The translations under genes were made by a program, and so were the position numbers. The notes below the pieces were generated by a model. The model ran no database searches and was not told the DNA's origin. It saw only the letters and a list, made by a program, of their open reading frames with translations. From NCBI GenBank assembly GCA_964599885.1, contig CAZRHH010000038.1, positions 1 through 29,453 on the forward strand: a DNA stretch of 29,453 nucleotides, in the 5' to 3' direction. Shown here in pieces: positions 21,969-29,102 of this stretch. The stretch is from CAZRHH01 sp964599885. Lineage in GTDB: Bacteria > Chloroflexota > Dehalococcoidia > DSTF01 > JACRBR01. The first letter of the stretch is position 1. The number at the start of each line of letters is the position of its first letter.

Positions 21969-24245
21969 CTACTGCGGCAGCGACGGCCGCCCCACATCGC
22001 CGTAGAGCTGGCGGTAGCGGGCGTAGTGCTCCATGACGAGGCGGATGTAGCGGCGCGTCTCTTCGAACTCGACGTCTTCCGCGAACAGATCGACGTCGGC
22101 GCCGGCCGATTCGATCGCGTTCAGCGCGGTGCCCGGGCCGCCGTTGTAGGCGGCCAGCGCGTGATACGCGTTGCCCTCGAACGATGTCAGTTGCGATGCG
22201 AGATAGTTCGCGCCGAACCGCAGGCTCAGCTTCGGGCGGAACAGGTCCGTCAGCTCCCAGTCCGTGACGCCGAGTATATCCGCGATCGATTGTCCCGTCG
22301 GCTCGATCACCTGCGTCAATCCGAGCGCGCCAGCCGACGATCCAGCGTCAGGATCGTAGAAGCTCTCCTGTCGCACGAGCGCGAGCAGCAGCAGCGGCGG
22401 CACGTCTTCGCCTTCGGCGGCGCTCTCGACAAGATCTCCGTATGCCGGCGGATAGGCGACCCGCAGCAGATCGTCCGGCGGCTCCGGCGCGTCGTCCGGC
22501 AGATCGGCGATCAGCGTTGTCGCCGCGCGCGACGCCCAGTCGGTAGGGCCGTCCTCGTACATGCGCCGCGTCGTGCGGTAGAGCGCGGCCAGGCCGTCCT
22601 CGGACGCGTCGTTGACCAGCGAGCGGTACACCGTGTCGGCCTGTCCCGTGAGGCCCACCGTTGTCAGTTCAGCAACGACACGCCAGCGCGGATCGTCTGC
22701 GACCGGCGTTGCCGCAACGGGCGTCACACCGGCGACCTCTTCGATGTACTCCGCGACGTCGTCCCAGTCGATCTCGTCGTCATCGAGATCCGCGTCATCG
22801 GTGTCGTCGTCATTGTCGCCGAGCAGCACTTCGGCGCGCAGTGCGTAGAAATCCGCCGGCTCCTCGTCGACGAGGCGTCGCAGCGTCCGTTCGCCCTCCG
22901 CGTTGCCGGCGTCAGTCTCGGCGCGGCCCTGCCAGAACAGCGCGCGGGCGCGCCCTTCGTCGTCGCTCGCGCTGGACGCAAGCGCACCCCAGGCGAACGC
23001 AGCGCCGGTGAGATCGCCGCTTCGGTAGAGCGTCATGCCGCCGTGGAACCGCGCGTCGGCGGCAAACTCAGACGTAGTGAACCGCGCGACGAGCGTCCCG
23101 TACGTCGCGCGCGCCTCGTCGTAGCCGCCGGCGATCTCGAGCAGCCGCCCGCGCCACCAGAGCGCATCATCGGCGAGCGGGCTATCGGGCGCGAGATCGT
23201 ACGACTGCTGGTAGCGCGCGATCGCGGAGTCCACCTCGCTCTGACGTTCATCGATCGCCGCCAGGTAGTACAGCGATTGCGCGGCGTTGTCACCGGCGAG
23301 GATAGCCCGGTCAAACGCCTCGCGCGCGGCGGTGTTGCGGAACGCCCGGTAGTTCACGTAGCCACGCGTGTAGTCGCTCGTTGCCACGCTCGCCGCATCG
23401 AGTTCGTCGAGCAACTCGGCGGCGGGGCCGCTATCCGGGTAGCTCACCACGACGGTGCGATACTCCTCGACCCACGCCGGATCGCCGAGCCGCTTGTGCA
23501 CGGCGCCCAGCCGTGCGAGCGCCGACGGCACATCGCCGCCGCTGCGCGCGCGGTCGTACCAGCCGAGCGCGCTGAGATCGGCGCCCGCCTGCTCGAAGGC
23601 CGAGCCCATGCTGAGCAAGAAGGACGACTCGAATTCTGGCTGCAGATCGCCGGCCAGCGCCTCTTCGGCGGCGGTTTCCGCCTCCGCGATGCGGCCGAGA
23701 CGCGCGAGCATCTTCGCGCGTTCGACGCGCGCGAACGGCGCCAGCACGCCATTGGCTGCGATGTAGCGCTCGTAGTTCGCGAGCGCGCCCTCCGTGTCAG
23801 CGAGATCGTCGAGCGTCGAGGCGAGCATGTAGCGCGCGGGCGACGCGTCGTCGGTCGCGCCCGGATCGGCGAGAAACGCCTCGAGCGTCAGGCGTGCTTC
23901 GTCGTGGCGGCCGGTGCGCGACAGGAGTTGCGCGGCGCGGAAGCGGGCGTCCTGCCGCTCGTCGCCGTCGCTTTCGGCGACGACGGCGGCGTACACGTCG
24001 ATCGCCGCTTCCAGCTCTCCCTCGTACTCAAGCGTCGCGCCGAGACCCGGGTCTGCGGGCGCTTCCGTTGGCGTCGCCGTCGGCGCGGCTGTCTCGCCGG
24101 GCGCGGGCGTGTTGACGCGCGTCGGTGTCGCCGGCGTGTCGTCGCCGCCGTCACACGCGGCCGTGGTCAGCGCGATGATCGTGAGCAGAGCCGCCGCAGA
24201 GCGCGCGAAGATGCGCCGCGACGCGGCCGTCTGGTGAAGGTGCAT
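21969..24245 (-). CDS. TPR-rich lytic murein transglycosylase, lipoprotein (Slt-like)
   Basis: The 758-residue protein has an N-terminal signal with T-A-A-C (Cys31), so it is probably lipid anchored on the outer face. A Thr/Ala/Pro spacer follows, then a long superhelix of TPR-like helix pairs (about 50-600), as in Slt70. The C-terminal SLT domain has catalytic Glu about 627 in R-Q-E-S-F-Y-D-P, then G-L-T-Q-V and A-Y-N-G-G-P-G. It cleaves the MurNAc-GlcNAc bond of peptidoglycan to give 1,6-anhydroMurNAc. The usual G-L-M-Q is G-L-T-Q here. An Asp-rich acidic run (about 495-510) sits in the superhelix. ATG 24245 is used; a TATTGC hexamer ends only 4 nt upstream, so the promoter is unclear. Confidence 0.9.
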   Translation of the reverse strand: MHLHQTAASRRIFARSAAALLTIIALTTAACDGGDDTPATPTRVNTPAPGETAAPTATPTEAPADPGLGATLEYEGELEAAIDVYAAVVAESDGDERQDARFRAAQLLSRTGRHDEARLTLEAFLADPGATDDASPARYMLASTLDDLADTEGALANYERYIAANGVLAPFARVERAKMLARLGRIAEAETAAEEALAGDLQPEFESSFLLSMGSAFEQAGADLSALGWYDRARSGGDVPSALARLGAVHKRLGDPAWVEEYRTVVVSYPDSGPAAELLDELDAASVATSDYTRGYVNYRAFRNTAAREAFDRAILAGDNAAQSLYYLAAIDERQSEVDSAIARYQQSYDLAPDSPLADDALWWRGRLLEIAGGYDEARATYGTLVARFTTSEFAADARFHGGMTLYRSGDLTGAAFAWGALASSASDDEGRARALFWQGRAETDAGNAEGERTLRRLVDEEPADFYALRAEVLLGDNDDDTDDADLDDDEIDWDDVAEYIEEVAGVTPVAATPVADDPRWRVVAELTTVGLTGQADTVYRSLVNDASEDGLAALYRTTRRMYEDGPTDWASRAATTLIADLPDDAPEPPDDLLRVAYPPAYGDLVESAAEGEDVPPLLLLALVRQESFYDPDAGSSAGALGLTQVIEPTGQSIADILGVTDWELTDLFRPKLSLRFGANYLASQLTSFEGNAYHALAAYNGGPGTALNAIESAGADVDLFAEDVEFEETRRYIRLVMEHYARYRQLYGDVGRPSLPQ

Positions 24246-24273
24246 ATCAGCAATACCCGGTGTAACGTGCGTT

Positions 24274-24302
24274 TTGACAGGCTTCAGATCGAATGGTAGC
24301 CT
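24274..24302 (+). promoter_or_regulatory. Sigma70-type promoter before the gene at 24336
   Basis: A perfect -35 TTGACA (24274-24279), a 17-nt spacer and TAGCCT (24297-24302). It predicts a leader of about 25-30 nt before ATG 24336. It lies in the gap divergent from the transglycosylase gene. Confidence 0.65.
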
Positions 24303-24335
24303 CGAATCAGAGGCCCCCGCAATTCCATACCGGCC

Positions 24336-24817
24336 ATGAATTTAATGCGACTAACCCTTATCGACGAGGATGGCGGCGTGAGTTTCGTTACGCACGGCGA
24401 AGCGCTGCCGGCGCTGCACCGCGCCTGCGCCACCGGCCCGAAGCGCGTCGCCGAACTGATCGAGCGCGCTGAGCCGTACTACCACGGTCTGCAGGAGCGC
24501 ATTCACAACGGCCTGGCGATGTTCGACGAGCGCAATCTTCCCGGCAACTATGACGCGATCCACGGCGCGTTGGAACACGCGCGGCCGGAGGAATCGCCGC
24601 TCTTCCGCGTTGTCGATGATGTGACGCGCGAGGCGAGCCTGCGGCCCGTCAAGGCGGGCGCGATCGTCATCAATCTGCTCGACCGCCGAATCATCAGCTC
24701 CAGAACGGCTACCAGGCCATCAAACGCAGCGGCCGCGCCTACATCTTCGACGGCGAGCATCTGACGGACAGCACGTTCACCTACCGCCTCCCAAAGGAGT
24801 GGGCGCTCGTGCCCTGA
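24336..24817 (+). pseudogene. Uncharacterised protein broken by a one-base frameshift
   Basis: From ATG 24336 the frame reads M-N-L-M-R-L-T-L-I-D-E-D-G-G-V and looks like a real soluble protein up to L-L-D-R-R-I-I near 24691. After that the frame turns to Ser/Ala/Thr-rich noise and stops at 24764. The frame shifted by one base continues as Q-L-Q-N-G-Y-Q-A-I-K-R-S-G-R-A-Y-I-F-D-G and ends K-E-W-A-L-V-P at TGA 24815-24817. One missing base near 24691-24696, in a TCATCA repeat, explains this; the repaired product would be 160 residues. I do not recognise the family. Either a sequence error or a recent mutation. An alternative start is ATG 24345. Confidence 0.75.
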
Positions 24818-24855
24818 CCTGAGCGATGCGCCGAACGTATCGCAGTAGCACGCTG

Positions 24856-24861
24856 TATCCT
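24856..24861 (+). promoter_or_regulatory. -10 box of predicted leaderless promoter for alr
   Basis: TATCCT is followed by exactly 6 nt and then ATG at 24868. No Shine-Dalgarno motif lies between; the -35 region is weak. Confidence 0.55.
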
Positions 24862-24867
24862 GCCCGC

Positions 24868-26088
24868 ATGACTGCCCCCGAACGCTGGTCCGGCCGCCCG
24901 CTCTGGGCAGAGATCGATCTCGACGCGCTCACGTTCAACGTGCGCACGCTTGTCGCGCAAGCCGCACCCGCGCAGCTCTACGCCGTCGTGAAGGCGAACG
25001 CGTACGGCCACGGCGCGCCGGCCATCGCGCGCGCGGCAATCGAGGCGGGTGCAGCCGGCGTGGCCGTCGTCTGCGTGGACGAGGCGGAGGAGCTACGCCG
25101 CGCGGGCATCGAGGCGCCGATCCTCGTCGTCGGTTACACGAGCGCGTCCGAAGCCGAACGCATCGTCGAACTTTCGCTGACGCCCACGGTGACCTCAATG
25201 CAGGTGGCGCTCGCGTTGTCGCGCTTCGCGACGGCACGGGGCGTCACGCAGAAGGTCCACGTCGAACTCGAGAGCGGGCTGAACCGTCACGGGCTGCCGC
25301 TCGAGGATCTGGTCGCGTTTGCGGAGTCCGCGCGCGCCCTGCCCGGCATCGAGATCGAAGGCCTGTACACGCACTTCGCCGCTGCCGAGGAGGGCGACCA
25401 GACCTTCACGCGCGCGCAATACGACGCGCTGATCCGCGTGTCCGAATCGCTGCCGTGGATCCCGATGCGGCACTGTTCCGCATCGGCGAGCGTGCTCGCG
25501 ACGCCGGACATGAAGCTCGACGCCGTGCGCGCCGGGATCAGCATCTACGGCTATCATCCGGCGCCCGATTGCGGCGCCGAGATCGAACTGCGGCGCGTGC
25601 TCTCACTGAAAAGTCGCATCGCGAGGGTGCTCGAAGTCGATGCCGGCGCGACCGTGGGCTACGGCCGCACGTGGACCGCGAGCGCGCCGGCGAAGATCGC
25701 GCTGATCATGTGTGGCTACGCCGACGGCTACCGGCGGGCGCTCTCGAACCGCGCCAGCGTGCTGATTCGCGGGCAGCGCGCCCCGATTGCCGGCCGCATC
25801 GCGATGGACATGTGCATGGCCGATGTGACGGCGATCGATGGCGTTGCACCGGGCGACGAGGTGGTTATCATTGGCACGCAGGGCGCGGACGCGATCGACG
25901 CCGATGAGCTTGCATCGCTGGCGGACACGATCTCGTGGGAGATCCTCGCCGGCATTCCAGCGCGCGTGCCGCGCCTCTATCTGCGCAACGGCGCGATCGA
26001 GTCCGTTACGACGCTGAACAAACGTTTGCCGGAACCGGCCGGGCGAATACCCGCAGTCGCGGAGCCCGTACTAAAGGACCAACGATGA
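24868..26088 (+). CDS. alr: Alanine racemase
   Basis: The 406-residue enzyme interconverts L- and D-alanine with pyridoxal phosphate and feeds peptidoglycan synthesis in the cytoplasm. The PLP lysine is Lys42 in V-V-K-A-N-A-Y-G-H-G and the second catalytic base is Tyr265 in V-G-Y-G-R-T-W. The A-G-R-I-A-M-D-M block and the C-terminal W-E-I-L-A-G-I-P-A-R-V-P-R-L-Y are also typical. It carries a 25-30 residue tail after the last motif, beyond the usual 370-380 residue length. ATG 24868 is chosen because the W-A-E-I-D-L-D-A-L motif follows at once and the leaderless -10 box precedes it; an earlier ATG at 24826 is less likely. The stop overlaps the DinB-like gene by 4 nt (ATGA). Confidence 0.95.
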   Translation: MTAPERWSGRPLWAEIDLDALTFNVRTLVAQAAPAQLYAVVKANAYGHGAPAIARAAIEAGAAGVAVVCVDEAEELRRAGIEAPILVVGYTSASEAERIVELSLTPTVTSMQVALALSRFATARGVTQKVHVELESGLNRHGLPLEDLVAFAESARALPGIEIEGLYTHFAAAEEGDQTFTRAQYDALIRVSESLPWIPMRHCSASASVLATPDMKLDAVRAGISIYGYHPAPDCGAEIELRRVLSLKSRIARVLEVDAGATVGYGRTWTASAPAKIALIMCGYADGYRRALSNRASVLIRGQRAPIAGRIAMDMCMADVTAIDGVAPGDEVVIIGTQGADAIDADELASLADTISWEILAGIPARVPRLYLRNGAIESVTTLNKRLPEPAGRIPAVAEPVLKDQR

Positions 26089-26615
26089 CGTCGCAGACCC
26101 CGAACGTGTTCACGTATCCGCGCAACGAGCCCGGCACGATGGGCCATCTCGATCTCGTCGAGCCGCTGCGCTCGATGCCAGAGCGGCTCGTTGAATCGCT
26201 CAAAGGCGTCACGGAAGTGGAGGCGCTGTTTCGGCCCGCGGAAGGCGAGTGGTGCATCAAGGAGCAGGTCGGCCATGTCCGCGACTACTGCGAGGTGCAG
26301 CACAAGCGGCTCTACATGATGTCGACGCAGACGGATCCCGTGCTTGAGCCGTACGATCAGGATGCGTACGCGCGCGATCACGCCTACGCACAGCGCGATC
26401 TCGGCGAGATGCTGCGCGAGCTGGCGGCGATGCGCCAGGACACGGTCGCGCTGCTCACGTCGCTCGTCAACTGGAACTGGGCGCGGGCCGGCCAGCACAC
26501 GGAGGTTGGCCGCCTGAGCATCCGCCAGCTTGTCGAACGCATGGTCGCCCACGAAAGCCTGCATCTCGCGGAAGTGCGCACATTGCGCGCCGCCGCTGCC
26601 GCCGCGGACGCGTAG
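26085..26615 (+). CDS. DinB-like (DinB_2 / YfiT-type) four-helix protein
   Basis: The 176-residue protein has the helical-bundle layout of the DinB/YfiT superfamily. One conserved His lies in the W-C-I-K-E-Q-V-G-H-V-R-D segment (about 57-68) and two lie in the C-terminal H-E-S-L-H-L-A-E-V (about 155-163), a likely three-His metal site. Superfamily members include bacillithiol and mycothiol transferases, but the substrate here is unknown. AAAGGA lies 7 nt before ATG 26085, and the ATGA overlap with alr suggests coupled translation. Confidence 0.83.
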   Translation: MTSQTPNVFTYPRNEPGTMGHLDLVEPLRSMPERLVESLKGVTEVEALFRPAEGEWCIKEQVGHVRDYCEVQHKRLYMMSTQTDPVLEPYDQDAYARDHAYAQRDLGEMLRELAAMRQDTVALLTSLVNWNWARAGQHTEVGRLSIRQLVERMVAHESLHLAEVRTLRAAAAAADA

Positions 26616-26643
26616 ACCCAAACACCAAACACCAAACACTAGT
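26616..26643. repeat. Tandem heptamer tract between convergent genes
   Basis: ACCCAAA, CACCAAA, CACCAAA and CACTAGT follow one another with a 7-nt period starting directly after the DinB-like stop. No hairpin terminator is seen in this 58-nt gap. Confidence 0.65.
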
Positions 26644-26673
26644 CGTCAAACGGGCACCACGGCAGCAAACGAT

Positions 26674-27720
26674 TTAGCGTTTCGGCAGTTTGCGCTTGCC
26701 GTTGCGGAGACGCTTGGCGTCGAAGCGGTCCATCAGCACGACTTCGCGCTCGCCATAGTGCACGGCGAACGTGAAGAACCAGCCGGCGATGCCCAGCATC
26801 AGCGCCGCTGCGAAAAACGTCCAGCGCCACCAGATGATCTTCGGCGCGTCGTTACCAGCGCTGGGCAGCCCGTCGGCGCGATCCGTCTGCGACGGGTCGA
26901 CGCCGCCCGCTCGCTCGACGGCCGACGCCGGCGGCGCGTTGCTGTCTTCGAGCACGGTGATGCGCGGCGTAGCTGTCGCCGCCGCCGCCGCAGTCGTCAC
27001 GGGCGTCGCGGTGCGAGTCGCCGTGGCGGTGCGTGTCGGCGTGGTCGATGCGTTCGCTGTGGCGCTGGCGGCCGCCGTTCCGGTACTCATCGCGGCCGGC
27101 GTCGCCGTACTCGTGCCGGCCGGCGTTTCGGTGGGCGTCGCCGTGTCGGCCGGTGGCACATTCCCGACCACGATCACGGCGGCCGACGCGCTCGGGATGC
27201 TCGTCGCCCCGTTGATGTCCGTGAACTGCCGCGTCGTCCACGCGAGATTGCCGTTGCCGGCGGCGATCGCCTCGAACTGCACCGTCGCGATCGTACCGGT
27301 GCCCGACACCTGGTTCGCGCCGATCAGCTCGTACTGATAGTTGATGATGCCGCTGGCGACGGTGTTCTGCAGCACGGTGCCCACAGTATCGTCGCCGGGG
27401 AACGGACCGGGGAGGATCTGCGTGCCACTGGCAACCGCGTCGGCGTCGATGACCTGCAGGACGGCGGCGTTGTACGTCAGCGCGACATGCACCGCGTTGA
27501 TGTCGATGCCCGCGCCCACGTCGATCGTCACCGCGACGGTGTCGCCGATATCGAGCGCGTTGTTAGCGGGATACATGAAGAGCGTGCCGCCCGGCGCCGC
27601 TTCCGCCGCGGGCACTGGCGCGAAGAGCGCGGCGAGCATGCAAAGCGCGCTGCCTGTCAGCGACAGGCGCGCGAATCCGCGGACATGCCCCGCGCGCAAT
27701 GGTTCCTGCCGTCCTTGCAT
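26674..27720 (-). CDS. Cohesin-domain surface protein with C-terminal membrane anchor
   Basis: The 348-residue product has a signal peptide (1-42) and a cohesin-like beta-sandwich domain (about 45-187). That domain shows I-G-D-T-V-A-V-T-I-D-V, I-N-A-V-H-V-A-L-T-Y-N-A-A-V-L-Q-V and T-I-A-T-V-Q-F-E-A-I-A. A Thr/Ala/Pro-rich linker (about 190-250), an acidic stretch and one membrane helix (about 296-321) follow, and the short tail is basic (K-R-L-R-N-G-K-R-K-L-P-K-R). The domain would be displayed outside. Cohesins bind dockerins, and a dockerin protein lies at the right edge of the window. ATG 27720 has GAGGAG 4-5 nt upstream; the open frame before it has no protein character. Confidence 0.82.
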   Translation of the reverse strand: MQGRQEPLRAGHVRGFARLSLTGSALCMLAALFAPVPAAEAAPGGTLFMYPANNALDIGDTVAVTIDVGAGIDINAVHVALTYNAAVLQVIDADAVASGTQILPGPFPGDDTVGTVLQNTVASGIINYQYELIGANQVSGTGTIATVQFEAIAAGNGNLAWTTRQFTDINGATSIPSASAAVIVVGNVPPADTATPTETPAGTSTATPAAMSTGTAAASATANASTTPTRTATATRTATPVTTAAAAATATPRITVLEDSNAPPASAVERAGGVDPSQTDRADGLPSAGNDAPKIIWWRWTFFAAALMLGIAGWFFTFAVHYGEREVVLMDRFDAKRLRNGKRKLPKR

Positions 27721-27889
27721 GACGCTCCTCAGAGTGGGTATCGGAGCGCGGCGAATCGGCGGACAAGGTGCGCGCACCCACGGAGGGGCGGTGGGGACGG
27801 AGATGGTAGCGGCCGCGTCTGACGCCTTCGCGGCGCTGGGGGTCGGCGACCGACGGATACTGGTTTCCCGGGTGTCAGGATCGAGATGG

Positions 27890-27895
27890 TACAGT
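27890..27895 (+). promoter_or_regulatory. Possible extended -10 box for the receiver-like gene
   Basis: TGG-TACAGT is an extended -10 pattern without a recognisable -35. It would give a leader of about 80 nt. The rest of the 260-nt divergent gap (27721-27980) shows no gene. Confidence 0.3.
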
Positions 27896-27980
27896 TCCGG
27901 AGTCCCCTCAGGGGGGCGATCCTGCGTCTTCCAGCGGTGGAGGAGTTCCATCAGCTGCCACATAGATTGAGGTCTAGCCA

Positions 27981-28475
27981 ATGACTGACGAAGAAATCCG
28001 CCTACGCATTCTCCTCATCGAAGATGACGCACCGCTGATGCGCACGATGGCGTGGGCGCTCAGCGAAGAGGGTTGGCTGGTGGAGGTCGTCTCCAAGCGC
28101 CACGCGTTGCAGATGCACGGATTGACGGCGCCTGATGTGGCAGTCTTCAACATGCAGGCGACGGCCGAGGAGAAGACGACGTACCAAAATCAGCTCCGTA
28201 TGCTGAATCCTGACTGCGTCATGATCGACGTCGATGAGTTCGTCGTCGATGGCGGATCCGTACGCGACTCCGGCGCCGATGGATACACGGCGCGCCCGCT
28301 CAACCTCGACGCTGTGACGGCGATGATCCGCCAAACGACCGGTATGCCTCTGGAGGAACGCCAGGCATTGCGAGATGGCAACGAGCGCGAACTCCACGGC
28401 GAGCTTGACGCCGACAGCGCCCACGCTGAGTCGACGGAGATGCACGGGATGGCTGCTGACGAAACAGAAGGCTAA
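27981..28475 (+). CDS. Degenerate response-regulator receiver (pseudo-receiver) protein
   Basis: The 164-residue protein has the receiver fold pattern. The acidic pocket is present (I-E-D-D, 13-16). At the end of strand 3, where the phosphorylated Asp normally sits, the sequence is V-F-N-M with Asn57. In the final loop the usual Lys-Pro is Arg-Pro (105-106, A-R-P-L-N-L-D). Phosphorylation of the normal kind is therefore unlikely. The C-terminal 45 residues are acidic, low-complexity and carry no DNA-binding domain. ATG 27981 has GAGGT about 8 nt upstream. No histidine kinase gene is nearby. It may act as a protein-protein adaptor; this is inference. Confidence 0.78.
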   Translation: MTDEEIRLRILLIEDDAPLMRTMAWALSEEGWLVEVVSKRHALQMHGLTAPDVAVFNMQATAEEKTTYQNQLRMLNPDCVMIDVDEFVVDGGSVRDSGADGYTARPLNLDAVTAMIRQTTGMPLEERQALRDGNERELHGELDADSAHAESTEMHGMAADETEG

Positions 28476-28500
28476 GCCCGCTAACGCCGCAGGCCAAACA

Positions 28501-28528
28501 AAGGGACTCGCCAAGTGGCGAGTCCCTT
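28501..28528. terminator. Bidirectional intrinsic terminator
   Basis: AAGGGACTCGCC and GGCGAGTCCCTT form a perfect 12-bp stem with a 4-nt loop between two convergent genes. On the plus strand TTACGTGTTC follows, and on the minus strand TTTGTTTGG, so it can serve both directions. Confidence 0.85.
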
Positions 28529-28552
28529 ACGTGTTCAGGAGTCAAACGGCGG

Positions 28553-28930
28553 TTAGCAGCAGCTCTTCGCCTGGCCACCGCCCTCGGCGGTCTGGAAGCT
28601 GGAACCGCAGGCGCAGCCCTTGACGGCGTTCGGGTTGAAGATCGTGAAGCCTGACTTCATCAGGTCGTCCACGTAATCGATCTCCGCGCCGCGCATCAGG
28701 GGCGCGCTCTCCGGGTCGACGAGAACCGTCACACCGAGCGATTCGATGACGATATCGCCCTCTTCGCGCTCGTTGGCGATTGCCATGCCGTACTGGTAGC
28801 CAGAGCAGCCACCGCCGACGACGAACACGCGCAGCGCCGCGTTCTCGACCCCGCGGTCCTTGAGCAGCGCCACGGCCTTCTCGGCAGCCTTTTCGGTGAT
28901 CGTTACGGGCGTTTCGACTTCCTGGACCAT
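28553..28930 (-). CDS. HesB/IscA-family iron-sulfur cluster assembly protein (ErpA-like)
   Basis: The 125-residue protein is an A-type carrier that accepts or delivers Fe-S clusters. The conserved cysteines are Cys42 in G-G-G-C-S-G-Y-Q-Y and C106/C108 in K-G-C-A-C-G-S-S-F. The N-F/F-N-P-N-A segment is also present (F-N-P-N-A, about 98-102). The extra C-terminal Cys-Cys (124-125) is unusual for the family and might bind metal. ATG 28930 has AAGGAG about 8 nt upstream. It has its own promoter and ends at the shared terminator, so it is monocistronic. Confidence 0.92.
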   Translation of the reverse strand: MVQEVETPVTITEKAAEKAVALLKDRGVENAALRVFVVGGGCSGYQYGMAIANEREEGDIVIESLGVTVLVDPESAPLMRGAEIDYVDDLMKSGFTIFNPNAVKGCACGSSFQTAEGGGQAKSCC

Positions 28931-28987
28931 GGATGGGCTCCTTCCGGGAGATCCGCCGAAGCGGTGGGATTTCTACAGTACGTGCTT

Positions 28988-29016
28988 AGTATATCGGCAT
29001 TTCCACAGGCGTTCAA
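28988..29016 (-). promoter_or_regulatory. Sigma70-type promoter of the IscA-like gene
   Basis: On the minus strand TTGAAC (29011-29016), a 17-nt spacer and TATACT (28988-28993). It predicts a leader of about 50 nt before ATG 28930, which has a Shine-Dalgarno site, so this gene is not leaderless. Confidence 0.75.
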
Positions 29017-29029
29017 TCGGGTCCGATCC

Positions 29030-29094
29030 GGGAAGCTGGAAGCGACAGGAGACCGGGCGCGCCGCCCGATCCCCCAATCCTCGATCTCCCAGAC
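29030..29094. repeat. Two adjacent heptamer-like tracts
   Basis: GGAAGCT and GGAAGCG (29031-29044) resemble the tract at 18079. A second tract, CCAATCC, TCGATCT and CCCAGAC (29074-29094), keeps a 7-nt step. Between them lies a GGGCGCGCCGCCC near-palindrome. Confidence 0.45.
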
Positions 29095-29102
29095 CAGTGA
29101 GC

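Noticed and set aside
21942..24299. A 785-codon plus-strand open frame
   Set aside because: It is the antisense shadow of the lytic transglycosylase, whose domains and lipobox are clear; the plus translation is Arg/Val-rich without motifs.
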